From JBDRZD01 sp964623395 (GTDB lineage: Bacteria; Hydrothermota; Hydrothermia; Hydrothermales; Hydrothermaceae), in contig CAZUSI010000065.1 of the NCBI GenBank assembly GCA_964623395.1, positions 1 through 7,749 of the forward strand: a stretch of DNA of 7,749 nucleotides. The letters are read 5' to 3'. The notes below the pieces were generated by a model. That model was not told the origin of the DNA, searched no databases, and worked only from the letters and a program-made list of their open reading frames with translations. The position numbers and the translations under genes were made by a program. Below, one piece after another: positions 1-7,537 of this stretch; position 1 is the stretch's first letter, and every line of letters begins with the position of its first letter.

Positions 1-1295
1 TTTCTAAAAAGTTGGCTTCTTGAAATTCCAAGTTCTTTTGCTGTCTTTTCTATTTTCCAATTATTTTCTAAAAGTGCAAGAGTTATGTATTTTCTTTCAA
101 AATCCTTAGTTGCTTCCTTTAAAGTTTTTCTTTCTTTTTTTTCTATAACTTTTTTAACTTCTTTTTCATCTATCTCATCAGATTCAGTTAATAATGCCAA
201 TTTTTCAACAATATTTTGTAATTCTCTTATATTTCCTGGATAATCATAAGAAATTAAAATAGAAATGGCATTTTCCTTAAATCTTTTAATTTTAATTTTT
301 TTTGATTCACAAAAATTTTTTAAAAAATATTCTGCAAGCAAAATTATATCTTCTTTCCTTTCTCTTAAAGGAGGCAAATTTATCACTATTTTAGATATTC
401 TATAAAAAAAATCTTCCCTTAAAATCCCTTCTTTAATTAAAAAATTAATATCCTTATTTGTTGAACTTATTATTCTAACATCAACTTTTATTTTTTCATT
501 TGAACCAATTGGCTCAAATTCTCTTGTTTCAAGAAATCTTAAAAGTTTTGCTTGTAAAGAGTGTGTAAGTAAGCTTATTTCATTTAAATAAATTGTTCCA
601 CCATCAGCAAGATATACTTTACCAACTTTTTTTCTATCAGCACCTGTAAAGGCACCTTTTTCATATCCAAAAATTTCTGCTTCAAATAAATTTTCTGGAA
701 TACCTCCACAATCTATTATTTGAAATGGATAAAAACTTCTTTTTGATTTTAAATGAATTAATCTTGCAACAAGGTCTTTACCTGTTCCTGTTTCTCCAAA
801 AATGAGAACATCAACATCTTTTTCTGCAACATTTTCTATCAATTTTTTAACTTCCTTTATTTTATTACTTTCACCAATAAAAGGTATATTTAAAAAACTA
901 AAATCCTTTAAAATTTCAATTTCTTTTTCCATCCTTTTTATTTTTAATGCATTCTGAATTGCCATTTTTACTCTTGCCCATGCAAATGGTTTCTCTATAA
1001 AATCAATAGCACCCCTTTTTATTGCTTCAACAGCAACATCAATTGTTCCATAAGCAGATATCATTATTACTGGAATATCCTTTATTTCTTTTATATATTT
1101 TAAAAGTGTAATGCCATCAACATCAGGCAATCTTACATCTAAAAGACAAATATCAGGTTTATTTTCTTTTAAAATTTTTATACCTTCTTCTGCATTTAAG
1201 GCACCAAAAGCTTCAAAACCTTCATTTTTTAAAATGTTTAAAATTGATTCAAGGAAAAATTTTTCATCATCAATAACAAGAACCTTTTGGTTCAT
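1..1295 (-). CDS. NtrC-family sigma-54-dependent response regulator (3' end cut by window edge)
   Basis: This is a cytoplasmic transcriptional activator that remodels sigma-54 RNA polymerase when phosphorylated; 431 codons are visible. The receiver domain (about 1-120) has the acidic pocket D9/D10, phospho-acceptor D53 (LLDVRLPD), S80 and K102. The AAA+ domain (about 134-360) has Walker A GETGTGKD at 167-174, an intact sigma-54-contacting GAFTGA loop at 214-219, the arginine-finger region REDFFYRI at 293-300 and sensor II YPGNIREL at 352-359. Walker B reads GGTIYLNEIS, with N238 where the family normally has Asp; E239 is kept. A Fis-type helix-turn-helix (AKELGISRSQLFR) reaches the window edge, so only about 5-20 residues are probably missing. 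The ATG overlaps the stop of the propeller gene by four bases (ATGA), and no Shine-Dalgarno lies close, so translation is probably coupled. Family assignment is certain; target promoters and cognate kinase are not visible. Confidence 0.96.
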   Translation of the reverse strand, partial: MNQKVLVIDDEKFFLESILNILKNEGFEAFGALNAEEGIKILKENKPDICLLDVRLPDVDGITLLKYIKEIKDIPVIMISAYGTIDVAVEAIKRGAIDFIEKPFAWARVKMAIQNALKIKRMEKEIEILKDFSFLNIPFIGESNKIKEVKKLIENVAEKDVDVLIFGETGTGKDLVARLIHLKSKRSFYPFQIIDCGGIPENLFEAEIFGYEKGAFTGADRKKVGKVYLADGGTIYLNEISLLTHSLQAKLLRFLETREFEPIGSNEKIKVDVRIISSTNKDINFLIKEGILREDFFYRISKIVINLPPLRERKEDIILLAEYFLKNFCESKKIKIKRFKENAISILISYDYPGNIRELQNIVEKLALLTESDEIDEKEVKKVIEKKERKTLKEATKDFERKYITLALLENNWKIEKTAKELGISRSQLFR

Positions 1296-2737
1296 AATTT
1301 AAATAATAATATCCCTTTGCTTGTCCCTACCCATAATGTATCACCTTTTACCATAAGAGATATTACCTCCAAATTTATATTTATTTTTTGTAAATTTTCT
1401 TTTTTCCATAAATCTTTTTTTATATCATAGGAAAAAAGTCCATCAAGGGTTGCAAAGAATAAGAAATTTTTATAACCTTTGATATCAAGTATATCTTTTG
1501 AAGAAAAAGGGGAAGGATAAAATACCTTGAATTTATCTTCCTCTTTAAATATCATAAAAATTCCTTTATAGGAGGCAACAATTAATGTATCATTTTTTGA
1601 AAAGAGTTTAAGAATATGGGAAATTGAATAATTTTTTTCATCTTTAAAAATTGAAAAATCCTTTTGTGAAGGATTTATATAAAAAAGACCTCTTTCACCA
1701 CCTGCAAAAATAATACCATTTATCTTTTCAACATCTTCAATATAAATTTTTTCTAAGAAATGGGATAAAATATCACCTTGCTCTCCATTTATTCTATAAA
1801 CTCCATCATCTGTTCCAACCCATATATCAGGATAATCAATTAAAATTCCATTTACTTCCCTTCCTTTAAAATCTATTAATTTATAAAATTTATCATTTTC
1901 AAAAACACTTATACCTTCACAATATGAAAAATAAACTTTATTACCATATTCCTCTATATCCTTTAAATTTTCCTCCGGCATTCCAAAAACCTCTTCTTTT
2001 TTATAAATTCTCCATTCCCCATTTTTTCTTAAAGTAAGTCCATCGAAACCCATGTATTCTCTTCCTCCAATCCATATCCCTTCTTTTGTATTTTTCATCA
2101 CTGTCACAAATGGGGTTGCAGGACCAATTGCACATTTTTTTTGGGGAATAAATAATCCTTCTTCATAAATATGGATTCCATCTCCCCATGTTCCAGCAAA
2201 TATTTTATTTTTTTCTTTAAAAAAAACAGTATATTCAATTTTACCAAAATTTGGAAGATAATAAAAATATGGAGAAAGGAAAAATATTTCCCTTGAATCC
2301 TTTTTCAAATTTCTTTTTTCTCCAAACCATATAATATTTTCTTTTTTTGGAGATTTTATACTTCCTGTAAATTTATCTATAACTTTTATAATACCGCCTT
2401 CATCAATATAGATTCCATCTTCACCAATTCCAATTGATTTAACATTGAAGAAATTGCCAATTGAAAATTTTAACCCACTTAAAAGATTTATCCTATAAAG
2501 ATTTGTCTTTGACGAAAAATATATAAAACCAGTATATATATCAGGTGCTAACACTAAGATCTCTTCATCCATTATATAACCCCTTATATAATTTCCTGTA
2601 TAAAAATCAAACTCAGAAATACCAAATGGGGAGGAAACATATATTTTATGACCATCACTTGCTATATTTGAAACATACCTAAAAGGAGCAATTTCATCTA
2701 AGGGGAAAAGGGAAAATAAAAGAATAAAAATTTTCAC
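1292..2737 (-). CDS. Exported beta-propeller protein, two-component-regulator propeller (Reg_prop) type
   Basis: This 481-residue protein of uncertain function is almost entirely short beta-strand repeats. About twelve units spaced 37-47 residues apart begin near residues 32, 72, 109, 151, 179, 221, 268, 305, 342, 385, 425 and 468. The best ones read IWVGTDDGVYRING and LWVGTSKGILLFKL, matching the W-(I/V)-G-T-x-x-G-(I/V) pattern of Reg_prop blades found in sensor domains of hybrid histidine kinases. The N-terminus (KIFILLFSLFP) resembles a short signal peptide or anchor, suggesting a location outside the cytoplasm. No transmembrane helix, kinase or catalytic domain follows, and the protein ends on the last blade. 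The start is GTG, overlapping the nnr stop as GTGA; the next in-frame Met is residue 56, which would remove a blade and the signal. It is followed directly by the response regulator. The propeller fold is well supported; a sensory role is inference. Confidence 0.78.
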   Translation of the reverse strand: MKIFILLFSLFPLDEIAPFRYVSNIASDGHKIYVSSPFGISEFDFYTGNYIRGYIMDEEILVLAPDIYTGFIYFSSKTNLYRINLLSGLKFSIGNFFNVKSIGIGEDGIYIDEGGIIKVIDKFTGSIKSPKKENIIWFGEKRNLKKDSREIFFLSPYFYYLPNFGKIEYTVFFKEKNKIFAGTWGDGIHIYEEGLFIPQKKCAIGPATPFVTVMKNTKEGIWIGGREYMGFDGLTLRKNGEWRIYKKEEVFGMPEENLKDIEEYGNKVYFSYCEGISVFENDKFYKLIDFKGREVNGILIDYPDIWVGTDDGVYRINGEQGDILSHFLEKIYIEDVEKINGIIFAGGERGLFYINPSQKDFSIFKDEKNYSISHILKLFSKNDTLIVASYKGIFMIFKEEDKFKVFYPSPFSSKDILDIKGYKNFLFFATLDGLFSYDIKKDLWKKENLQKININLEVISLMVKGDTLWVGTSKGILLFKL

Positions 2738-4296
2738 GGTAATGGAATAAGACTTTTTATTTTTTGATAAGGTTTTTCTAAAACCCTTTTAATTGCTTCA
2801 GGTAAAACATCTATTAAATCACCTGCTATCATTGAAAATTCTGTTTTATATTCTTTTAAAATTTCAGCACATAGACCATGTAAAAATACTCCTAAAACAC
2901 TTGCACTTTCTAAGGAAATTCCTTGAGCAGAAAGACCTGCTATTATCCCAAGTAAAACATCACCAGTTCCTCCTGTTGCAAGTCCATCATTACCTGTTGT
3001 ATTTATATAAGTTTTAGAAGGAGTAGAAATTATTGTTGGTGCTCCTTTTAAAGCAATTATCTTTTTAAAATTTGAAGAAAATTCCTCTGCTATCTGAACC
3101 CTTTTCTTATTTATTTCATCAGGACTTCTATCAAGTAAAGCACCGAATTCTCCTGGATGAGGTGTTAAAAGTAATTCTCCCTTATAATTTTTTATTAAAT
3201 CTTCTTTTCCCTTTAAAAGATGAATTGCATCTGCATCAATTATAATTTTTTTATCCCATTTTTCAAGTATATTTGCTATAATTTCTCCAATTTCCTCTTT
3301 TCTTCCAATACCAGGACCTATTGCACAAACATCCATTTTTTCAAGTTTTTCAAATATAATGGGCAAAGATTTTTTTGAAATAAAACCACCTGAAGAAGGA
3401 AGGGGAACCTTTATTGCCTCTGTTAATTTTGTTTCAAAGACATCATTAAGTTCATCTGGAAATCCAACAAATACAAGACCACTACCTGCGCGAAGTGCAG
3501 CAAGGGCTGCAAGAGCTCCTGCACCTGTATATCCCTTTGAACCTGAAATTATAAAAACTCTTCCATAATTTCCCTTATGAAAATATGGTTTCCTTTCCGG
3601 CATATTTTTAAAAGCAATCTCATTTGTAATTATATATCTTTTAACCTTTTCTTCCTCTGCAAAATTATATGGAATTCCAATATCCCATAAATAAAGTTTT
3701 CCCCTTTTCATTTTTCCTGGGAAAAGATAGTGGCCAAGTTTTGGATATGCAAATGTTATTGTATAATGAGCATTTATAGCATCTTCATCTGCTTCACCTG
3801 TTTCACCATCAACTCCTGAAGGAATATCAATTGAAAGAATTTTTTGGGAAAATTCGTTTATCATTTTAAAAATTTCCTTATGAAATTCGTCAAGGTTTCC
3901 TTTAAATCCTGTTCCAAAAACTGCGTCAACAGTTAAATCAGAAGTTAAAAGGTCAAACTTTAATAAATTCTTCTCATTTACACTCCTTATCTCACATCCT
4001 GTTTTCTCAAGTAAATTGAAATTTAAAAGGGCTTCATCCTTATAATCATTCTTTTCACCGAAAACATAAACAACAACATCATATCCCCTTAATTTTAAAT
4101 ATCTTGCACAAACAAACCCATCCCCACCATTATTTCCCTTTCCACACACAAATGTTATTTTCTTAAAATCTTCCCTTTCTATAAAATTTAAAATTCCCCT
4201 TCCTGCATTTTCCATTAAAATAAAAAGGGGAAGTCCAAAAATTTCATCTGTCTTTTTATCAATTCTTTTCATCTCTTCAGGTGTTAAAACAAACAT
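2734..4296 (-). CDS. nnr: Bifunctional NAD(P)H-hydrate epimerase / ADP-dependent NAD(P)H-hydrate dehydratase
   Basis: This cytoplasmic metabolite-repair enzyme converts damaged NADHX/NADPHX back to NAD(P)H: the N-terminal domain interconverts the R and S hydrates, and the C-terminal domain dehydrates the S form using ADP. At 520 residues it is full length for the fused bacterial form. The epimerase domain (about 1-215) shows CGKGNNGGDG at 51-60, VDAVFGTGFKG from 123 and the SIDIPSGVDGETG loop at 155-167. The ribokinase-like dehydratase domain (about 235-510) shows GRVFIISGSKGYTGAG from 245, GPGIGR at 327-332, DADAIHLL at 354-361, TPHPGEFG at 378-385 and GNDGLATGGTGD at 435-446, whose D446 is the probable catalytic base. 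The ATG follows a strong AAAGGAG six bases upstream, lying inside the last codons of ctpA. The stop overlaps the propeller start. R269 uses CGC, the only CGN codon I found in the window. Confidence 0.97.
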   Translation of the reverse strand: MFVLTPEEMKRIDKKTDEIFGLPLFILMENAGRGILNFIEREDFKKITFVCGKGNNGGDGFVCARYLKLRGYDVVVYVFGEKNDYKDEALLNFNLLEKTGCEIRSVNEKNLLKFDLLTSDLTVDAVFGTGFKGNLDEFHKEIFKMINEFSQKILSIDIPSGVDGETGEADEDAINAHYTITFAYPKLGHYLFPGKMKRGKLYLWDIGIPYNFAEEEKVKRYIITNEIAFKNMPERKPYFHKGNYGRVFIISGSKGYTGAGALAALAALRAGSGLVFVGFPDELNDVFETKLTEAIKVPLPSSGGFISKKSLPIIFEKLEKMDVCAIGPGIGRKEEIGEIIANILEKWDKKIIIDADAIHLLKGKEDLIKNYKGELLLTPHPGEFGALLDRSPDEINKKRVQIAEEFSSNFKKIIALKGAPTIISTPSKTYINTTGNDGLATGGTGDVLLGIIAGLSAQGISLESASVLGVFLHGLCAEILKEYKTEFSMIAGDLIDVLPEAIKRVLEKPYQKIKSLIPLP

Positions 4297-4298
4297 AT

Positions 4299-5786
4299 TT
4301 ATCTCCTTTTTAAATAACTAAAAACATCTTCCTTCTTTTCTGATTTTTTCAAAATTTCAATTGCCTTTTTAAAAACATCATCATATTTTAAAATTACTTC
4401 ATATCTTCCCTTTAAACCTTTTTCCTTTTCCCAAAGCTCTGCTTCAAGTAAAATCTTTATTTCTTCTTTTACTTTTTCAAATTCCTCCCTTTTTATTTCT
4501 TTTTCCTTTGAAGTTATATATTTATAAAATTCTTCAATAACTTCATCAGTTACATCTTTCTTTTTTGTTTTTGTATAATATTCATTTGCAAAATTGAAAA
4601 AGTAATTTTTTCTAACAAGGTTTTGTGAAAATTTTGAAAATTCCCTTTCTTTTACAACAATATCAGGAATAATACCAATTCCTCCAAATACTTCCCTTTT
4701 AAGATGAAGTGTTTCAAATTTTTGGAGCCCATTAACTTTTTTTGTTCTATGAATTGTTCTTCCTGATGGTAAATAATAATAACTAGTTGTGAGTTTTAAT
4801 TTATATCCAGCATCAAGGGGAAATATTCTTTGAACAGAACCTTTACCAAATGAAGTATCACCTATTACAATTCCCCTATCTAAATCCTGAATTGCACCTG
4901 CAAATATTTCAGATGCTGATGCAGAACCCCTATTTATTAAAACAACAAGTGGCATCTTTTCATAAATTCCATTATCCTCTATTGCATTATATCTTTCAAG
5001 AATTCCTTCACCCCTTCCTTTTGTAAAAACAATTTCCTCATTCTTTTCAACAAATATATCAGCAATTTCGACTGCTTGATTTAAAAGACCACCAGGATTT
5101 AATCTTAAATCAATTATTATTTTTTTCATCCCCTTATTCTTTAAACTATCACAGGCAGAAATTAGTTCAGATGTTAAATTTTCAGAGAAATTTATAATTT
5201 TTATGTATCCAATATTATTTTCAAAAATTTTTGCAATTGGAATTGGCTTTATCTCTATCATTTCCCTTATTATTTTAACATTAAAAGGTTCATCAATTCC
5301 TATTCTTTTAATTTTTAAATTTACTTCTGTTCCAGGTTCACCCCTTAATGTATTAACTGTTTTTTCAATTGACCATCCTTCTGTTGATTCACCATTTACC
5401 TCTATTATCTTATCTCCGGGTCTTAAACCAACCCTATATGCTGGTGTTCCTTCTAATGGTGAAATAACAGTTGGAAAATTCTCCTGTATATCTACTTGGA
5501 TTCCTATACCTCCAAATTTACCCTTTGTTGAAATTTCAAGTTCCTTCCATTCTTTTGGGGTTAAAAGGTCCGAATATGGGTCTAAATTTTTAAGCATTAA
5601 ATCAATTCCATTTTCAAGAACTTCTCCTATATCCTTTTCTTCAACATAATTATCCCTTATATATCTTAAAACCTGTGTCAAAATTTTATACTTTGTTTCA
5701 ATTCCTTCTTTTTGAGAAAATCCATTTGGTGGATAAAGGATTATAAATAAAAGAAACAAAAAAATTAATATAAGATATTTTTTCAT
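4299..5786 (-). CDS. ctpA: S41-family C-terminal processing peptidase (CtpA/CtpB/Prc-like)
   Basis: This is an extracytoplasmic serine protease that trims or degrades proteins from their C-termini, with substrate access gated by a PDZ domain. Its 495 residues begin with a clear signal peptide: KK, a hydrophobic core at about 4-17, and a possible cleavage after S24 (NGFS/QK). The PDZ domain spans roughly 85-165, with the GGIGIQV carboxylate-binding stretch at 92-98 and GLRPGDKIIEVNG at 120-132. The peptidase core (about 185-385) carries DLRLNPGG at 226-233, the nucleophile segment RGSASASEIFAGA with S290 as probable catalytic Ser, and TSFGKGSVQ with K315 and Q319. Spacing of S, K and Q fits the CtpB triad. 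The C-terminal 110 residues are Lys/Glu-rich, helical and less conserved. The start overlaps the tmk stop (ATGA), with GGGGAGGAG just upstream. The substrate is unknown; the downstream propeller and regulator raise the possibility of an envelope-signalling role. Confidence 0.97.
   Translation of the reverse strand: MKKYLILIFLFLLFIILYPPNGFSQKEGIETKYKILTQVLRYIRDNYVEEKDIGEVLENGIDLMLKNLDPYSDLLTPKEWKELEISTKGKFGGIGIQVDIQENFPTVISPLEGTPAYRVGLRPGDKIIEVNGESTEGWSIEKTVNTLRGEPGTEVNLKIKRIGIDEPFNVKIIREMIEIKPIPIAKIFENNIGYIKIINFSENLTSELISACDSLKNKGMKKIIIDLRLNPGGLLNQAVEIADIFVEKNEEIVFTKGRGEGILERYNAIEDNGIYEKMPLVVLINRGSASASEIFAGAIQDLDRGIVIGDTSFGKGSVQRIFPLDAGYKLKLTTSYYYLPSGRTIHRTKKVNGLQKFETLHLKREVFGGIGIIPDIVVKEREFSKFSQNLVRKNYFFNFANEYYTKTKKKDVTDEVIEEFYKYITSKEKEIKREEFEKVKEEIKILLEAELWEKEKGLKGRYEVILKYDDVFKKAIEILKKSEKKEDVFSYLKRR
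4303..4309 (-). promoter_or_regulatory. Ribosome binding site of nnr, inside the end of ctpA
   Basis: The minus strand reads AAAGGAG six bases before the nnr ATG. It lies within the final Lys-Arg-Arg codons of ctpA (AAA AGG AGA), so the protease C-terminus doubles as the initiation site of the next gene. It fixes the nnr start. Confidence 0.85.
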
Positions 5787-6442
5787 ATCTCCTCCCCTAA
5801 AATTTCTTTTATTTTTTTTACAAATTTCCCTTTTTCTAAAAGTCTTTTAAAAACAATATTCTCACATATTTCTATATTTCTCTCTAAATTATTTTCTCCA
5901 TTTAAAACAAAAATTCTTTTCTTTGCTTTTTTTGCTAAAATTAAAAAACCATTTCTTACCTTTTCATGAAATTCATCCTTTTCTTTCTCAATTCTATCTT
6001 CCCTTTCTACTCTTAAAAGACCAGTTTTAACAGGAACATCAATTAAAAATGTTAAATTTGGTTTTAAATCTTCTGTTACTATTTTATTTAATCTTGTTAT
6101 AAATCTTAAAGGGATTCCCCTTCCAAAACCTTGATATGCAAATGTGGAATCAAGAAATCTGTCACATATAACTATTTTACCTTCTCTTAAAGCAGGTAAA
6201 ATAATTTTTTTCACATTTTCCCTTCTTGCTGAAAGGAAAAGAAAAAGTTCTGAATAAAAGTCAATCTCAAAATTTAAAATTATCTCCCTTATTTTCTCAC
6301 CCACTTCTGTTCCACCTGGCTCTCTTGTAAACTCTACGGGAAAATCAAAACTTTTAAGTCTTTCATAAAGCATATTTGCAAGTGTAGATTTACCTGAGCC
6401 CTCTATTCCTTCAAAGGTTATAAAAAAACCGAATTTTCCCAT
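5783..6442 (-). CDS. tmk: Thymidylate (dTMP) kinase
   Basis: This cytoplasmic enzyme phosphorylates dTMP to dTDP with ATP, an essential step to dTTP. Its 219 residues are a normal length. Motifs in order are the P-loop GIEGSGKS at 12-19, the dTMP-site segment TREPGGTEVG at 39-48, the DRF motif (D94, R95) followed by DSTFAYQGFGRGI, the core strand LTFLIDVP from 130, and the LID segment VEREDRIEKE with DEFHEKVRNGF at 145-166. The LID arginines fit the common bacterial form. The start codon overlaps the ino1 stop by one base (TAATG) with no evident Shine-Dalgarno, so it is probably read by reinitiation after ino1. The stop overlaps the ctpA start by four bases. All active-site motifs are intact and nothing suggests a divergent substrate. 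Confidence 0.97.
   Translation of the reverse strand: MGKFGFFITFEGIEGSGKSTLANMLYERLKSFDFPVEFTREPGGTEVGEKIREIILNFEIDFYSELFLFLSARRENVKKIILPALREGKIVICDRFLDSTFAYQGFGRGIPLRFITRLNKIVTEDLKPNLTFLIDVPVKTGLLRVEREDRIEKEKDEFHEKVRNGFLILAKKAKKRIFVLNGENNLERNIEICENIVFKRLLEKGKFVKKIKEILGEEI
5789..5797 (-). promoter_or_regulatory. Ribosome binding site of ctpA, inside the end of tmk
   Basis: The minus strand reads GGGGAGGAG, then AT, then the ctpA ATG. The first GGAG sits five bases from the start, a usual spacing, and the second only two bases away. The motif also encodes the last Gly-Glu-Glu of thymidylate kinase, so coding and initiation signals share bases. Confidence 0.8.
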
Positions 6443-7524
6443 TATTTTTTCTTGCCATAATTCTTTATAAATTTTTCAAGAAGTTCTCTTGCTTTAAAAT
6501 CAGGAATTTGTTTTGGAGGAGATTTCATAAAATATGCTGATGGTTCTATTATTGCCCCTTTTAAATTGTTATCAAGGGCAAGTTTCAAACATCTTATTGC
6601 ATCAATAACAACACCAGCAGAATTTGGTGAATCCCATACTTCAAGCTTTAGTTCAAGATTAAGGGGAACATCACCAAATGTTTTTCCTTCCAATCTTATA
6701 TATGCCCATTTCCTATCTTTAAGCCAGGCAACATAATCAGAAGGTCCTATATAAACATTTTCACTTCCAATATCATAAGGAAGTAAAGATGTAACTGCCT
6801 GTGTTTTTGATTTCTTTTTGCTTTCAAGCCTTTTCCTTTCAAGCATATTAAGGAAATCTGTATTTCCACCAACATTTAATTGAGAAGTCCTCTCAAGTTT
6901 TACTCCCCTTTCAATAAAAAGCTGTGTTAAAACTCTATGAACTATTGTAGCACCAACCTGAGATTTTATATCATCTCCTATGACAGGTAAATTTGCTTCT
7001 TCAAACCTTTTTTGCCAGTATCTTTCACTTGCTATAAAAACTGGAATGCAGTTCAAAAATGCACATTTTGCCTTTAAAACTTGCTCCACATACCATTTCG
7101 TTGCTTCTTCAGAACCAACAGGTAAAAAATTTACAACGATGTCTGTTTTTGTTTCCCTTAAAAGTCTAACAATATCAGCAGTTTCTCCAGGTGCTTTCTC
7201 AATTATTTTTGAAAGATATTCACCAAGCCCATCATGTGTCATTCCCCTTACAACAGGAACATTTAATTTTGGAACTTTACAGAATTCATAGGTGCAGTTT
7301 GGCCATGTATAAATGGCTTCTGCAAGGTCCTTACCAACCTTATTTTTATCTATATCTATCCCAAGTGTAAATTCTATATCACCTATATGATATCCTCCAA
7401 GATTGACATGCATTATTCCGGGAATGAAATCTCCTTCCTTTGCATTTTTATAATAGTATACACCTTGAACAAGACTTGATGCACAATTTCCAACACCGAT
7501 AATTGCAACCCTTATTTTCCCCAT
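6442..7524 (-). CDS. ino1: Inositol-3-phosphate (1L-myo-inositol-1-phosphate) synthase, actinobacterial/archaeal type
   Basis: This NAD-dependent cytoplasmic enzyme cyclises D-glucose-6-phosphate to 1L-myo-inositol-1-phosphate, the entry step to inositol lipids and solutes. Its 360 residues match the short prokaryotic form (Mycobacterium Ino1, about 367) rather than the 500-plus residue eukaryotic enzyme. Motifs include the Rossmann loop IGVGNCASSLVQG at 9-21, NFLPVGSEEA at 132-141, GDDIKSQVGAT at 183-193 (K187), LNVGGNTDFLNMLER at 216-230, SKTQAVTS at 239-246, DRKWAYIRLEG at 270-280 and KLEVWDSPNSAGV at 293-305 (K293); the conserved lysines are present. From memory, long stretches closely resemble the mycobacterial protein. 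The ATG follows an AAAGGAG at six bases spacing. It lies 12 bases after a CDP-alcohol phosphatidyltransferase, which fits use of its product as a head group. Identity is very secure. Confidence 0.98.
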   Translation of the reverse strand: MGKIRVAIIGVGNCASSLVQGVYYYKNAKEGDFIPGIMHVNLGGYHIGDIEFTLGIDIDKNKVGKDLAEAIYTWPNCTYEFCKVPKLNVPVVRGMTHDGLGEYLSKIIEKAPGETADIVRLLRETKTDIVVNFLPVGSEEATKWYVEQVLKAKCAFLNCIPVFIASERYWQKRFEEANLPVIGDDIKSQVGATIVHRVLTQLFIERGVKLERTSQLNVGGNTDFLNMLERKRLESKKKSKTQAVTSLLPYDIGSENVYIGPSDYVAWLKDRKWAYIRLEGKTFGDVPLNLELKLEVWDSPNSAGVVIDAIRCLKLALDNNLKGAIIEPSAYFMKSPPKQIPDFKARELLEKFIKNYGKKK

Positions 7525-7530
7525 TTTTTT

Positions 7531-7537
7531 CTCCTTT
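7531..7537 (-). promoter_or_regulatory. Ribosome binding site of ino1
   Basis: The minus strand reads AAAGGAG, then six A bases, then the ino1 ATG. It occupies most of the 12-base gap after the upstream stop and overlaps that stop codon by one base. This supports the chosen ino1 start. Confidence 0.85.

Noticed and set aside
1..1290. Possible long non-coding stretch at the left edge
   Set aside because: Reading the minus strand shows an uninterrupted 431-codon regulator gene that simply runs off the window before its stop.
1111..1302. 63-codon open frame on the plus strand opposite the receiver domain start
   Set aside because: The opposite strand encodes an intact receiver domain with D9, D10 and D53, so this is a shadow.
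361..2760. Recurring CCCTT/CCCCTT words on the plus strand as a possible skew or recombination motif
   Set aside because: On the coding strand these are AAGGG-type words produced by AGG, GGG and GGA codons in lysine/arginine-rich genes; AGG before G is not strict, since AGA is also found before G.
2793..3568. Two plus-strand open frames opposite the dehydratase domain of nnr
   Set aside because: Both are shadows of a clearly conserved gene; the first is a Leu/His-rich string typical of reading AT-rich coding sequence in reverse.
5203..5649. 148-codon open frame on the plus strand
   Set aside because: It lies wholly antisense to the PDZ and peptidase region of ctpA, whose motifs are intact, and its translation is low-complexity with no recognisable domain.
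5747..5830. A/T-run-rich stretch at the tmk-ctpA junction as a promoter or terminator
   Set aside because: It is fully coding on both sides of a four-base overlap, shows no stem-loop followed by a T run, and no convincing -35/-10 pair.
6980..7291. 103-codon open frame on the plus strand
   Set aside because: Antisense to the conserved core of ino1; an open frame here is a by-product of the AT-rich codon usage and lack of stops opposite.
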